This document shows, one piece after another, positions 8,874 through 16,842 of a stretch of DNA of 45,191 nucleotides. The notes beneath the pieces were generated by a model that was not told the DNA's origin, made no database searches, and saw only the letters and a program-made list of their open reading frames with translations. Location: NCBI GenBank assembly GCA_002418825.1, contig DIEW01000011.1, positions 23,198 through 68,388 of the forward strand, read 5' to 3'. Each line of letters begins with the position of its first letter. The stretch's first letter is position 1. A program made the position numbers and the translations under genes. Source of the DNA: Syntrophaceae bacterium UBA5764 (GTDB taxonomy: Bacteria > Desulfobacterota > Syntrophia > Syntrophales > Smithellaceae).

Positions 8874-9611
8874 TTAATGTAGTTCACTGGAATGGAAACG
8901 AATACCGATTTCCATCTGTTTCCCGAAGATGTAAGACGGGAGAGGAGGGAAAGGGGTTGATTTTTTAACGGCGTTGAGTGCGGAGTCGTCAAAATAACGA
9001 TTTCCCGATCTTTTTTCAAATTCGATATGTTCCAGCGCGCCGCTACGGGAAATTCTTACAGCTATTATTGTTTCCACATTTTCTTTGGGCATTAGTGCCG
9101 GCGGCAGTGTCCAGTTTCCTTTAACCCTTGCCCAAATCAGCGAAAGGTATTCATTTCTCTGGGCGGCCGCCTGATCGGAAGGTGTTCCTCTTCCAACATA
9201 GCCGGTGACAGTGGCGGAGTTTGCTTTTTTTGAAGTAAGTCCCGTTTCCGGATGAGCTGCCTCTTTTTGCTTGATTGAGTCAATAGCTTTTTCGACATTT
9301 ACTTTATCCGTTTCTTCTTTTTTGGCGATTATAGAATCGGCTTGAGCGATTTCTCTTTTTATAATGGAGGGAAATGAACTTTCACGATTATTAATATAAT
9401 CACTCAGTACAGGTGCGTCTTTTGTTAATGTCACATCAGAACCGACTAACTGAACGGAATAAATAGGCCCAAAAGTTATAAGTCTGGGGGATGAAGGAAC
9501 GGTTATGAGCACAAGGGTAATGACAACAAAGTGAACAACCAGCGAGAGTAAAATCATGTTGTGGAAGTTGTTGAGATTGCCGCTGGTGCTGTTGGGCATC
9601 CTCAGTTTCAT
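8874..9611 (-). CDS. tolA: TolA (TonB C-terminal domain family)
   Basis: Inner-membrane-anchored energy transducer that reaches across the periplasm to TolB/Pal and CpoB. One N-terminal transmembrane helix (about residues 19-38) contains the SxxxH motif (Ser23, His27) used by TolA/TonB to couple to TolQR. A Lys/Glu-rich helical segment follows (about 95-140), much shorter than in E. coli TolA. The C-terminus is a TonB-like domain (VRISRSGALEHIEFEKRSGN, then SALNAVKKSTPFPPLP). Length is 245 aa. Its ATG overlaps the tolR stop by four bases (ATGA), indicating translational coupling. TonB is the alternative name, but the tolQR-tolB context favours TolA. Confidence 0.9.
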   Translation of the reverse strand: MKLRMPNSTSGNLNNFHNMILLSLVVHFVVITLVLITVPSSPRLITFGPIYSVQLVGSDVTLTKDAPVLSDYINNRESSFPSIIKREIAQADSIIAKKEETDKVNVEKAIDSIKQKEAAHPETGLTSKKANSATVTGYVGRGTPSDQAAAQRNEYLSLIWARVKGNWTLPPALMPKENVETIIAVRISRSGALEHIEFEKRSGNRYFDDSALNAVKKSTPFPPLPSYIFGKQMEIGIRFHSSELH

Positions 9612-10039
9612 TTCATTCCCTCGGGTGGCTCTGTGATCAACCCGAGTTTATCGACGCCGGCTTTACGTATTTCCGACATTACTTGAACGACGAATCCGTA
9701 AGAGACGCTTCTATCGGCGCGCAGAAAAACTTCGCGGTCGATCCTGTTGGAAAATATTGCTTCCAGCTTGTCGTTAAGCTCTTCCAACTGCATTTTGTTT
9801 TTGTTTAGAAATATTTCCCTTTTATCGGTTATAGTCAAGACGAGTTTTTCTTCAGTTACGTCGACGCTTTTTGATTTGACCCTGGGCAAGTTAACATCAA
9901 TGCCCATGGAAAGCATCGGAGCGGTAACCATGAAAATGATCAAAAGCACAAGCATAACGTCGACAAGCGGAGTGACGTTGATTTCCGCCATGGCTTTGTT
10001 TGTATCTTTCCTTTTACGTAAACTGTGCATGATTTTCAC
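9608..10039 (-). CDS. tolR: TolR / ExbD-type proton channel subunit
   Basis: Inner-membrane partner of TolQ that carries the proton-channel aspartate. The N-terminus shows the ExbD/TolR signature AEINVTPLVDVMLVLLIIFMV, whose Asp in LVDVML is the conserved protonatable residue. A single transmembrane helix (about residues 22-42) is followed by a periplasmic domain ending in EIRKAGVDKLGLITEPP. Length (143 aa) is typical. It overlaps tolQ by four bases upstream and tolA by four bases downstream, so the three are translationally coupled. Confidence 0.96.
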   Translation of the reverse strand: MKIMHSLRKRKDTNKAMAEINVTPLVDVMLVLLIIFMVTAPMLSMGIDVNLPRVKSKSVDVTEEKLVLTITDKREIFLNKNKMQLEELNDKLEAIFSNRIDREVFLRADRSVSYGFVVQVMSEIRKAGVDKLGLITEPPEGMK

Positions 10040-10758
10040 TTGCGGATAAAATACCGCTCGACAATGTTTAAAAATTCAGCGGCGAAGTTATCCATTTCCT
10101 GAACCATCTTTTTGGACTTATTTAAGAAGTAATTGTAAAAAATAACGGCAGGTATAGCCGCAGCCAGGCCGGCAGCGGTGGCGATCAATGCTTCTGAGAT
10201 ACCAGGAGCGACGACGGCAAGAGTCGCGGAACCGCGTGCACCAATTCCCTGAAAAGTTTCCATTATTCCCCATACAGTGCCAAAAAGACCGATAAAGGGA
10301 CTGGCTGAACCGGTTGTTGCCAAAAAACCTATGGCGCTTTCCAGTTTAGTCATTTCGCTGTTGCTGGCATTGTTTAAAGACCGTTCAATGTTATCGAGTG
10401 AAGAAAGGCTTATTCCCTCGCCTGATCGATCCGTCTCTTTTATCTGGGAATTTATTTTGGACAGCTCTTCATAACCGACACGAAATACTTCTGCCGTTGT
10501 GGATATTTTATATTTTCGAGCAGCGGTATTAACATCGGAAAGTTTGTTGCTTTTAAGATAATCTGAGTAAAAATCTTCGTTTTCCTTATTGATTTTTCGG
10601 TAATATTTAAATTTAAAAAAGATAATTGCCCAAGAGACAACAGAAAAAATCAGCAGGAGCAAAAGAACGAATTTAACCATTAATCCCGCATCGAGAACCA
10701 TACCCAAAATGCTGCCGTGAAAGTTTCCTCCTAAATCTAATGAGCCGATATCTCTCAT
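10036..10758 (-). CDS. tolQ: TolQ / ExbB-type proton channel subunit
   Basis: Polytopic inner-membrane subunit that forms the proton channel with TolR and powers TolA. The first transmembrane helix lies near residues 28-48. A cytoplasmic loop follows, then the MotA/TolQ/ExbB core with GLFGTVWGIMETFQGIG and the last two helices around ISEALIATAAGLAAAIPAVIFYNYF. Length (240 aa) is typical. The ATG at 10758 has a GAGGAG ribosome-binding site. It heads the tol block, 174 bases downstream of epmA, and a sigma-70-like promoter is visible in that gap. Confidence 0.96.
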   Translation of the reverse strand: MRDIGSLDLGGNFHGSILGMVLDAGLMVKFVLLLLLIFSVVSWAIIFFKFKYYRKINKENEDFYSDYLKSNKLSDVNTAARKYKISTTAEVFRVGYEELSKINSQIKETDRSGEGISLSSLDNIERSLNNASNSEMTKLESAIGFLATTGSASPFIGLFGTVWGIMETFQGIGARGSATLAVVAPGISEALIATAAGLAAAIPAVIFYNYFLNKSKKMVQEMDNFAAEFLNIVERYFIRK

Positions 10759-10797
10759 TATTTTATCTCCTCAAATAGAATTTGTAATAATTTTGAT

Positions 10798-10826
10798 AAA
10801 CTAAAGGAAAAAGAGAGCCTTGTCAA
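10798..10826 (-). promoter_or_regulatory. Possible sigma-70 promoter for the tolQ operon
   Basis: On the - strand a perfect TTGACA (-35, bases 10826 to 10821) is followed after 17 bases by TAGTTT (-10, 10803 to 10798, 3 of 6 consensus bases). It lies 40 bases before the tolQ start, in the 174-base gap after epmA. The good -35 and spacing are seen directly. The weak -10 makes the call tentative. Confidence 0.4.
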
Positions 10827-10932
10827 TAAATCTTTTTTGGTATTGCCGCGAGAGTTTTTGCCGGTGAATTTATAAGCTGATGAACTTAGCTTTTTGTTCA
10901 TTGATTGATACGGTGAAAACACTTTTTTTGAA

Positions 10933-11871
10933 TCAAAGCATTTCCGGTGTGAAAGTGACAACGTCATCGATGCAGTCAGTATTGGCAAGAACCATGACCA
11001 ACCTGTCAATGCCCAGAGCGATACCAGCTGATTCAGGGATGTTTTTTAGAGATGAAAGAAATTTTTCCGGCATGGTGTATTGTGCCCATTTCTTTTTCGC
11101 GCGAGCCGCCAAAGCCTTCTCGAAGCGCTGTTTCTGCTCGTTTGCGTCAGTAAGTTCTGAAAACCCGTTGGCGATTTCCAAGGCACCAATATAAAGCTCA
11201 AAGCGTTCGGCCACATCCGGATGGCCCAGATTGCGTTTGGCCAATGCGGCATGTTCCACCGGATAATCATAAAGAAATGTCGGGCGATTAATGCCCAGAT
11301 TTGGTTCAATAAAGTCAACCATGACTTCTTCAAACTGGTTTTTGTCTATTGCTTCCGTGCAGCTTATTTTCGCGTGTCTGGCAAAAGCGTCAGCAACGGT
11401 GATTTTTTCCCACGGTGAATTTAAAACTATTTTTCTGTCCTGCCAGCTTATGCATTCGGCGTGGCCCATGTCCGTGAACACGGCCTTAAGTATTTCTTCA
11501 CACTGAGCCATGAGGCGAAAATAATTAAAACCTGACACGTACCATTCTAGCATGGTATATTCCGGCAAGTGTTTGTTTCCTCTTTCGCCGGCACGAAAGC
11601 ACTTGGAAATCTGGAAAATACGCGGGTAACCCGCGGCCAAAAGTCTTTTCATGTATATTTCCGGCGAGGTTTGTAAAAACCAGTTGCCCGAGGGAATTGC
11701 TTCAATGTGTTCTTCCGGTGCGGGCGAGGGGATCCTTAGCGGCGTCTCTACTTCCAGAAAATCGTGCTTGATAAAGTGAGAACGAATGGAGTGAATCAAT
11801 TTGGCGCGCAGATTCAAAATTTGTTTTTTTTGCGTAAGACAAAGATTATCGTCGTCATATAAGGCACTCAA
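10933..11871 (-). CDS. epmA: EF-P--(R)-beta-lysine ligase EpmA (GenX/PoxA)
   Basis: A truncated class II lysyl-tRNA synthetase paralogue that ligates (R)-beta-lysine to a conserved lysine of elongation factor P. At 312 aa it has only the catalytic core: motif 2 around FRAGERGNKHLPEYTMLEWY and motif 3 at GIALGIDRLVMVL. The N-terminal anticodon-binding OB domain of true LysRS is absent, which defines EpmA. The start is TTG at 11871, nine bases after the efp stop; no better codon exists in frame. It sits directly after efp and epmB, which gives the complete modification pathway and makes the assignment robust. Confidence 0.94.
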   Translation of the reverse strand: MSALYDDDNLCLTQKKQILNLRAKLIHSIRSHFIKHDFLEVETPLRIPSPAPEEHIEAIPSGNWFLQTSPEIYMKRLLAAGYPRIFQISKCFRAGERGNKHLPEYTMLEWYVSGFNYFRLMAQCEEILKAVFTDMGHAECISWQDRKIVLNSPWEKITVADAFARHAKISCTEAIDKNQFEEVMVDFIEPNLGINRPTFLYDYPVEHAALAKRNLGHPDVAERFELYIGALEIANGFSELTDANEQKQRFEKALAARAKKKWAQYTMPEKFLSSLKNIPESAGIALGIDRLVMVLANTDCIDDVVTFTPEML

Positions 11872-11880
11872 TGAAACACA

Positions 11881-12444
11881 CTACCCTTTAACTCTCGTCA
11901 GATATTCCCCCGTGCGTGTATCCACACGGATTTTTTCCCCTTCGCTTATGAAGGTCGGTACCTGAATCGTATAGCCGGTTTGCACTTTTACCGGTTTGGT
12001 TGTGCCGGAGACAGTATCTCCTTTGGCCCATGGTTCAGCTTCTGTGACGATAAAATCGACGAAATTGGGCAGGCTCAGTCCGATGGGACGATCTTCGAAG
12101 AGAAGAATCTCTACATCAAGATTGTCAATTAAGAAATTTTTGGCGTCCCCCACTTGGTCTTCGGTCAAATAAATTTGTTCATAATTTTCATTATCCATAA
12201 AGCAGTATTTATTGCCTTCTTTATATAAATACTGCATTTTCTTTTCGCGAAGGTCGGCTGGTTCAAAGGTGTCCACAGAGCGGAAAGAACGCTCAAACTG
12301 GCTTCCGGTAATCATGTTTTTGAGCTTACAGCGGTAGAGAGCTTGGCCCTTGCCTGGCTTGACGAAATTGAATTCAACAATAATATATGGTTCGTTGTCC
12401 ATTTTTAAGCGCAATCCTTTTCTTAAATCACTGGCAGTATACAT
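11881..12444 (-). CDS. efp: Translation elongation factor P
   Basis: EF-P binds the ribosome between the P and E sites and relieves stalling at consecutive prolines. The 187-aa protein has the three beta-barrel domains of the family. The N-terminal KOW-like loop reads VKPGKGQA, with Lys32 aligning to the beta-lysylated Lys34 of E. coli EF-P. The C-terminus ends in the signature IRVDTRTGEYLTRVKG. Start ATG at 12444 has AAGGAG upstream. It lies between epmB (70 bases upstream) and epmA (9 bases downstream), so the modified residue, the mutase and the ligase are all encoded together. Confidence 0.98.
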   Translation of the reverse strand: MYTASDLRKGLRLKMDNEPYIIVEFNFVKPGKGQALYRCKLKNMITGSQFERSFRSVDTFEPADLREKKMQYLYKEGNKYCFMDNENYEQIYLTEDQVGDAKNFLIDNLDVEILLFEDRPIGLSLPNFVDFIVTEAEPWAKGDTVSGTTKPVKVQTGYTIQVPTFISEGEKIRVDTRTGEYLTRVKG

Positions 12445-12514
12445 AAAAAATAATCTCCTTGATTAATGGCTGTTCTATAATGTGCCGGCCAAATTGAAGC
12501 TTTTCCTAATCCAA

Positions 12515-13606
12515 TTAGGTAAAATTGTCAAAAAAATATTGATTTTTTTTCAGTTCATTTTTTGTTTTTGGCGAAAGACCAAACAGAGGTATTTTACCTG
12601 ATTCCCCCGGCAGATCAGCAACGTATTGGGGGAGAGCCAATCCTGAACATTCTTGTCGGATAAATTCCATCATTTTTAGCCCTGATTCAATATTTACGCG
12701 AAAATGGCCACATCCTTTAACCGGCTCACAGTGAAAAAGATAATAAGGTCGAACAGATATCTTCTGTAACCCGTAGAGCAGACGACGCATCACACCTGGT
12801 GAATCATTAATTCCCTTTAATAGAACCGATTGATTGGAGACGGGGATGCCTGTTTCTTGCAGCATATTGCAGGCGCGAGCGGCATCAGGAGTTATTTCCG
12901 CAGGGGAATTGAACTGCGTGTTGAACCACAGTGGACGGTAACGCTTGAGCATTTGACAGAGGTTCTTTGTTATTCTCATCGGCATGACGACGGGTATGCG
13001 GCTGCCGATGCGCAGGACCTCCACGTGCTTGATGGCTTTGATGCTGGCAAGAATACTTTCTAATTTTTCATCGTCATAAATGAGGGGGTCGCCACCGGAA
13101 ATGATCACCTCGCGTATTTGAGGTGACTTCTCCAGATAGCGGATAAAACCGCTAAGACGAGTTTTGAAATTTCCGCCGTTTGATTTTGTCCAGAAACGTT
13201 TTCGGTTGCAGTGGCGGCAGTGGACGGCGCATTGCTCGGTTACAAGTATTAGGCATCGGTCGGCATAACGGTGAATCAGCTTGGGAACAGCCATGTAACT
13301 GTGTTCATTAAGCGGGTCGTCAGGGTATTGCTGTGAAAAGGTTATTTCCAGTAAATCCGGAATGCACTGAATTCTTACCGGATCGTTACCAGTACTTTTT
13401 TTGATGAGTGATAAATAGTAAGGGGTGACAGCCATAGGATAAATATCCGTTACCCTGTTTGTCTTTTTTGTGTGCGGTAAATTTTCAGCGGAAAAAATAT
13501 TTGTTGATTCTATCTTTGTGAAACGATTCTTTAATTGCCACCGCCAATCTTGCCAGTCGTTAATTGAGACACCCTTAAAAAGGGATAAGATATTTTTTTT
13601 ATTCAT
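12515..13606 (-). CDS. epmB: EF-P beta-lysylation protein EpmB (lysine 2,3-aminomutase family)
   Basis: Radical SAM, PLP-dependent enzyme that converts (S)-alpha-lysine to (R)-beta-lysine for EF-P modification. The 4Fe-4S motif CxxxCxxC is at Cys126, Cys130 and Cys133 (CAVHCRHC). The PLP-binding lysine is Lys338 in LPGESGKIPL. Length (363 aa) fits EpmB and is shorter than stand-alone lysine 2,3-aminomutases, which carry a C-terminal multimerisation extension. The ATG at 13606 has only a weak ribosome-binding site. Being first in an operon with efp and epmA favours EpmB over an AblA-type osmolyte enzyme; no AblB acetyltransferase is nearby. It is divergent from the CDF gene across 162 bases. 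Confidence 0.93.
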   Translation of the reverse strand: MNKKNILSLFKGVSINDWQDWRWQLKNRFTKIESTNIFSAENLPHTKKTNRVTDIYPMAVTPYYLSLIKKSTGNDPVRIQCIPDLLEITFSQQYPDDPLNEHSYMAVPKLIHRYADRCLILVTEQCAVHCRHCNRKRFWTKSNGGNFKTRLSGFIRYLEKSPQIREVIISGGDPLIYDDEKLESILASIKAIKHVEVLRIGSRIPVVMPMRITKNLCQMLKRYRPLWFNTQFNSPAEITPDAARACNMLQETGIPVSNQSVLLKGINDSPGVMRRLLYGLQKISVRPYYLFHCEPVKGCGHFRVNIESGLKMMEFIRQECSGLALPQYVADLPGESGKIPLFGLSPKTKNELKKNQYFFDNFT

Positions 13607-13768
13607 ATTAATACCAGATAAATACTAATTAGCGGAAGCTTTTCTATCACAAATTGAGCGGCTTGCAAAGGCAATCAGTTTTTTTAGAAGGACAAAATTA
13701 TCAGGAAATCGTCTTAAGGACATGCTATATTAACCCGTAATCTAATAAAAGGTATCGAAAAGGCAAAG

Positions 13769-14737
13769 ATGGGATCGTTGCAATTACAGAAAGAGCGGGT
13801 GGCTATGCTGTCCGTTGCTTCCAATTCACTGCTGGTGTTGTTGAAAGTGATTGTGGGTACGGCTATTGGTTCCGTGGCGATTATCTCGGAGGCGATTCAT
13901 TCGGCAATGGACTGGCTGGCGGCGGTTGTTGCTTTATTTTCCGTTAAAAGATCACACCTTCCGGCCGATATAGGACATCCATTTGGCCATGGTAAGCTGG
14001 AAAGCGTATCCGGCCTGGTGGAAGCTGTCCTGATTTTTATTGCCGCTTTCTGGATTATTTTTGAAGCGGTAAAAAAACTGGTATCTGCACAGCCTATTGA
14101 ATACCCGGGCTGGGGTACTGCGGTAATGTTTTTTTCCGCAGTGGTTAATTATTTTGTTTCCCGCCGTCTTTTTCAGGTGGGTCGTGCGGCGGATTCCGTC
14201 GCACTGGAGGCGGACGCCTGGCATTTACGCACGGATGTTTATACTTCTTTGGGGGTAATGTTCAGTTTTTTGATTATTTGGATGAGCAAGTATTTTTGGA
14301 AGGACATTAACTTTTACTGGCTGGATCCGACAGCAGCAATATTTATTGCGGTGTTTATTTTAAAGGCAGCTTATGATTTGACGGCAAAGGCTTTGAGTGG
14401 TTTAATGGATGTTAAGTTGCCGGTAAATGAAGAAGATATGATTCGTGGTATAATTGCCGGTCGTCAGCCTGCTGTACGCGGGTTTCACCGGTTAAAAACA
14501 CGCAAAGCCGGGAATTTTCGGTTTATTGAATTTCATATCAAGGTCAATCCGCAGATGAGTGTGACATCTTCTCACGAAATTACCCGGACCTTAAAAAATC
14601 TAATCATAGGCAAGCTGCCAAACACGACAGTCAATATTCATGTTGAACCTTGCGAAGGCGATTGCACGGAGGAATGCGCGGCAGGTTGTTTTCTCGACAA
14701 AGAGCAAAGACCGGTTGCCTTGAGACATTCAGCCTGA
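13769..14737 (+). CDS. Cation diffusion facilitator (CDF) metal efflux transporter
   Basis: Inner-membrane metal/proton antiporter of the CDF family. Six transmembrane helices can be read in the first 215 residues. Metal-site residues are visible as HSAMD in helix 2 (HxxxD) and HLRTD in helix 5 (HxxxD), with the HPFGHGKLE loop between. The C-terminal cytoplasmic ferredoxin-like domain follows (about 216-294). The protein ends in an unusual tail with four cysteines at exact four-residue intervals (Cys295, 299, 303, 307). The substrate (Zn, Fe, Mn or Co) cannot be told from the sequence alone. It is a single gene divergent from epmB. Confidence 0.92.
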   Translation: MGSLQLQKERVAMLSVASNSLLVLLKVIVGTAIGSVAIISEAIHSAMDWLAAVVALFSVKRSHLPADIGHPFGHGKLESVSGLVEAVLIFIAAFWIIFEAVKKLVSAQPIEYPGWGTAVMFFSAVVNYFVSRRLFQVGRAADSVALEADAWHLRTDVYTSLGVMFSFLIIWMSKYFWKDINFYWLDPTAAIFIAVFILKAAYDLTAKALSGLMDVKLPVNEEDMIRGIIAGRQPAVRGFHRLKTRKAGNFRFIEFHIKVNPQMSVTSSHEITRTLKNLIIGKLPNTTVNIHVEPCEGDCTEECAAGCFLDKEQRPVALRHSA

Positions 14738-14852
14738 TTTTACATTTTTGGTTTTGGTCAATAATATAACATTAAGTCATTGTTTGATGGGCAAAAAAGT
14801 AATTTAAATAAAATAAATTTCCTGTCAAAATAAATAGTAGGAGGCGAATTTT

Positions 14853-16817
14853 ATGGGTTATTTAAAAAAGATTATTACTTTGTCTTTGCTGCTCGTTATT
14901 TTGTCTGCTGGATATGGCATTGCTCAGGGGCCGGACAGCAGGGATGTGGTGATTCTTTTTACTCACGACTTGCATTCATATTTTCTGCCGTATCGTGTTT
15001 TGACTGAGGATGGCCAGCAGAACAAAAAAGGGGGATGGGCCAAAATAGCTTACCTAATTAAGGAACAAAAGATTTATCATGGGAACAAAGTATTGTGTGT
15101 TGATGCTGGTGACTTTTCCATGGGGACATTATTTCATACATCTTTTTTAACGGAAGCCTCCGAGTTGCTCCTTTTAGGAGAAATGGGTTACGATGTGATG
15201 ACTTTTGGTAATCATGATTTCGATTTTCGTACAGAGGGACTGGGAAAGATGCTCCAAGAGGCCAAGACGAAAGGTAAACAATTACCACTTATAGTTGCCT
15301 CCAATATTGTTCTGGATAGTAAATCTCCGGAAGGAATGGTCTTGCAGAAGGCAATTAATGAGTATCCGGTTGCGCGGTATCAGGTTGTGGAAAGAAATAA
15401 AATCCGTATTGGGTTGTTTGGCATTATCGGGAGGGACGCTGCCGATGACACGCCTTTTGCCAAGTCCGTAAAGTTTGTTGATCCCATCCGCGCCAGCAAG
15501 GACGTTGTTGACATTTTGCTCAACAAGGAAAAGGTGGATCTTATTGTTTGTCTCTCTCATAGCGGGACATTGAGGGTAAAAGCGGACGAAAAAATCAAGA
15601 AAGAGTCGGAAGATGAGTTTTTGGCTCAAGAGGTACCGCAAATTGACGTTATTATCAGCGGTCATACGCACACGCTTTTGCCTCAGCCGCTAAAAATCGG
15701 GAAAACAGTCATTGTTTCTTGCGGATGTTATGGCGAGTATTTGGGCATTTTGAGAATATACACTGCTAAAGGGAAACCGGTAAGGGTAGCATCCTACGAA
15801 TTGGAAAAAATTTCCACGGGCATTCCGGATGACCGAATCATTGCTGAAGAAGTTGATAAATACAAAGATATTGTCAATAAAAAATTTTTATCCTCGTACC
15901 ATTTATCATTTGATCAGGTAATTGCCGAAAGTGACTTTGACATGGAATCGATTATATCCGCATATCAAAAACCGCGCGAAATGGGATTGGGAAATTTGAT
16001 TACGGATGCTTATCGTTATGCCGTGCAGAAAGCGGAGGGACCGAAATATAAGCATATCCACATGACACTTGAGGCTCTGGGCTTAATCAGAGATTCTTTT
16101 CTGAGAGGGCGAATAACTACTGCTGATGCTTTTAGGGTTTTGTCGCTGGGAATTGGCAATGACGGTACCGCAGGTTATCCGTTGTTGACTTTTTATGTTA
16201 ACGGTAAAGAGCTCAAAGATATTCTGGAGGTCGAAACATCGGTGGCGCCGCTCAAAAAAATCGGCGCTCATTTACAGGTCTCGGGAGTTAAGTATACGTT
16301 CAATCCTTACCGAATACCCTTTGACAGGGTAACACAGATTTCCGTGCAAAATGAAAAAGGCGAATACGAGCCACTAGAGAGCAATAAATTATACAAGCTT
16401 TGTTCAAATCTGTATGCTGCCGGAATGATAACTTATATCTCCAAGGTTACGCATGGGCTGATCGATATAAAACCCAGAGATGAAAAAGGCAATGTGTTGT
16501 CGGATTTGAAGCAGGCGCTGATTTATATTGATGAAAATTCTGGCAGCCGGCATGAATTGAAGCAATGGATTGCTCTTGTCCAATATTTGCGGTCGTTCCC
16601 GGATGTAAACAAAAACGGTATTCCCGACATACCGGAACGATATCGTTCGCCGGAAGGCCGTTATGTATCTCAGCCTTCGATGAATTTGAAAGATATATTT
16701 GGCGGCGCCAATATGATTACTTATGGAGTTTTTATTGGCGGATTTATTGTTTTGTGCATTTTTATCTTTTTGGCATGGTTTGCCGCGATAAAAATCAGAA
16801 AATACGCCAAAAAATAA
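14853..16817 (+). CDS. Membrane-anchored 5'-nucleotidase / UshA-like metallophosphoesterase
   Basis: Exported two-metal phosphoesterase. A signal peptide (residues 1-24) is followed by the calcineurin-like domain with the expected motifs: HDLHSY, DAGDFSMG, FGNHDFDF, CLSHSG and SGHTHT (about residues 30-275). A 5'-nucleotidase C-terminal domain follows (about 345-545). Near the end are a Ca-binding-like loop DVNKNGIPDIPE (residues 584-595, thrombospondin-type-3/EF-like spacing) and a C-terminal transmembrane helix (about 621-645) with a basic cytoplasmic tail. The enzyme should therefore be tethered to the inner membrane facing out. Typical UshA/NucA proteins lack this tail helix. The ATG follows AGGAGGCGA. 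Substrate could be nucleotides, UDP-sugars or sulfur compounds (SoxB-like); nothing nearby decides. Confidence 0.88.
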   Translation: MGYLKKIITLSLLLVILSAGYGIAQGPDSRDVVILFTHDLHSYFLPYRVLTEDGQQNKKGGWAKIAYLIKEQKIYHGNKVLCVDAGDFSMGTLFHTSFLTEASELLLLGEMGYDVMTFGNHDFDFRTEGLGKMLQEAKTKGKQLPLIVASNIVLDSKSPEGMVLQKAINEYPVARYQVVERNKIRIGLFGIIGRDAADDTPFAKSVKFVDPIRASKDVVDILLNKEKVDLIVCLSHSGTLRVKADEKIKKESEDEFLAQEVPQIDVIISGHTHTLLPQPLKIGKTVIVSCGCYGEYLGILRIYTAKGKPVRVASYELEKISTGIPDDRIIAEEVDKYKDIVNKKFLSSYHLSFDQVIAESDFDMESIISAYQKPREMGLGNLITDAYRYAVQKAEGPKYKHIHMTLEALGLIRDSFLRGRITTADAFRVLSLGIGNDGTAGYPLLTFYVNGKELKDILEVETSVAPLKKIGAHLQVSGVKYTFNPYRIPFDRVTQISVQNEKGEYEPLESNKLYKLCSNLYAAGMITYISKVTHGLIDIKPRDEKGNVLSDLKQALIYIDENSGSRHELKQWIALVQYLRSFPDVNKNGIPDIPERYRSPEGRYVSQPSMNLKDIFGGANMITYGVFIGGFIVLCIFIFLAWFAAIKIRKYAKK

Positions 16818-16842
16818 ACGAATAAAAACCCGCGGGTTGTAT

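Noticed and set aside
10758..11009. Small - strand frame of 83 codons between epmA and tolQ
   Set aside because: It overlaps epmA in another frame, lacks a ribosome-binding site and has no recognisable protein character; it also covers the likely tolQ promoter.
13607..13768. Promoter for epmB with TTGCAA and TAGAAA on the - strand
   Set aside because: Both boxes match only 4 of 6 and the spacing is 16 bases; too weak to list as a feature.
16827..16838. Palindrome AACCCGCGGGTT as terminator between the convergent phosphoesterase and YhaM-like genes
   Set aside because: The stem would be only four base pairs with a CGCG loop. The flanking T-runs are short, so termination cannot be claimed.
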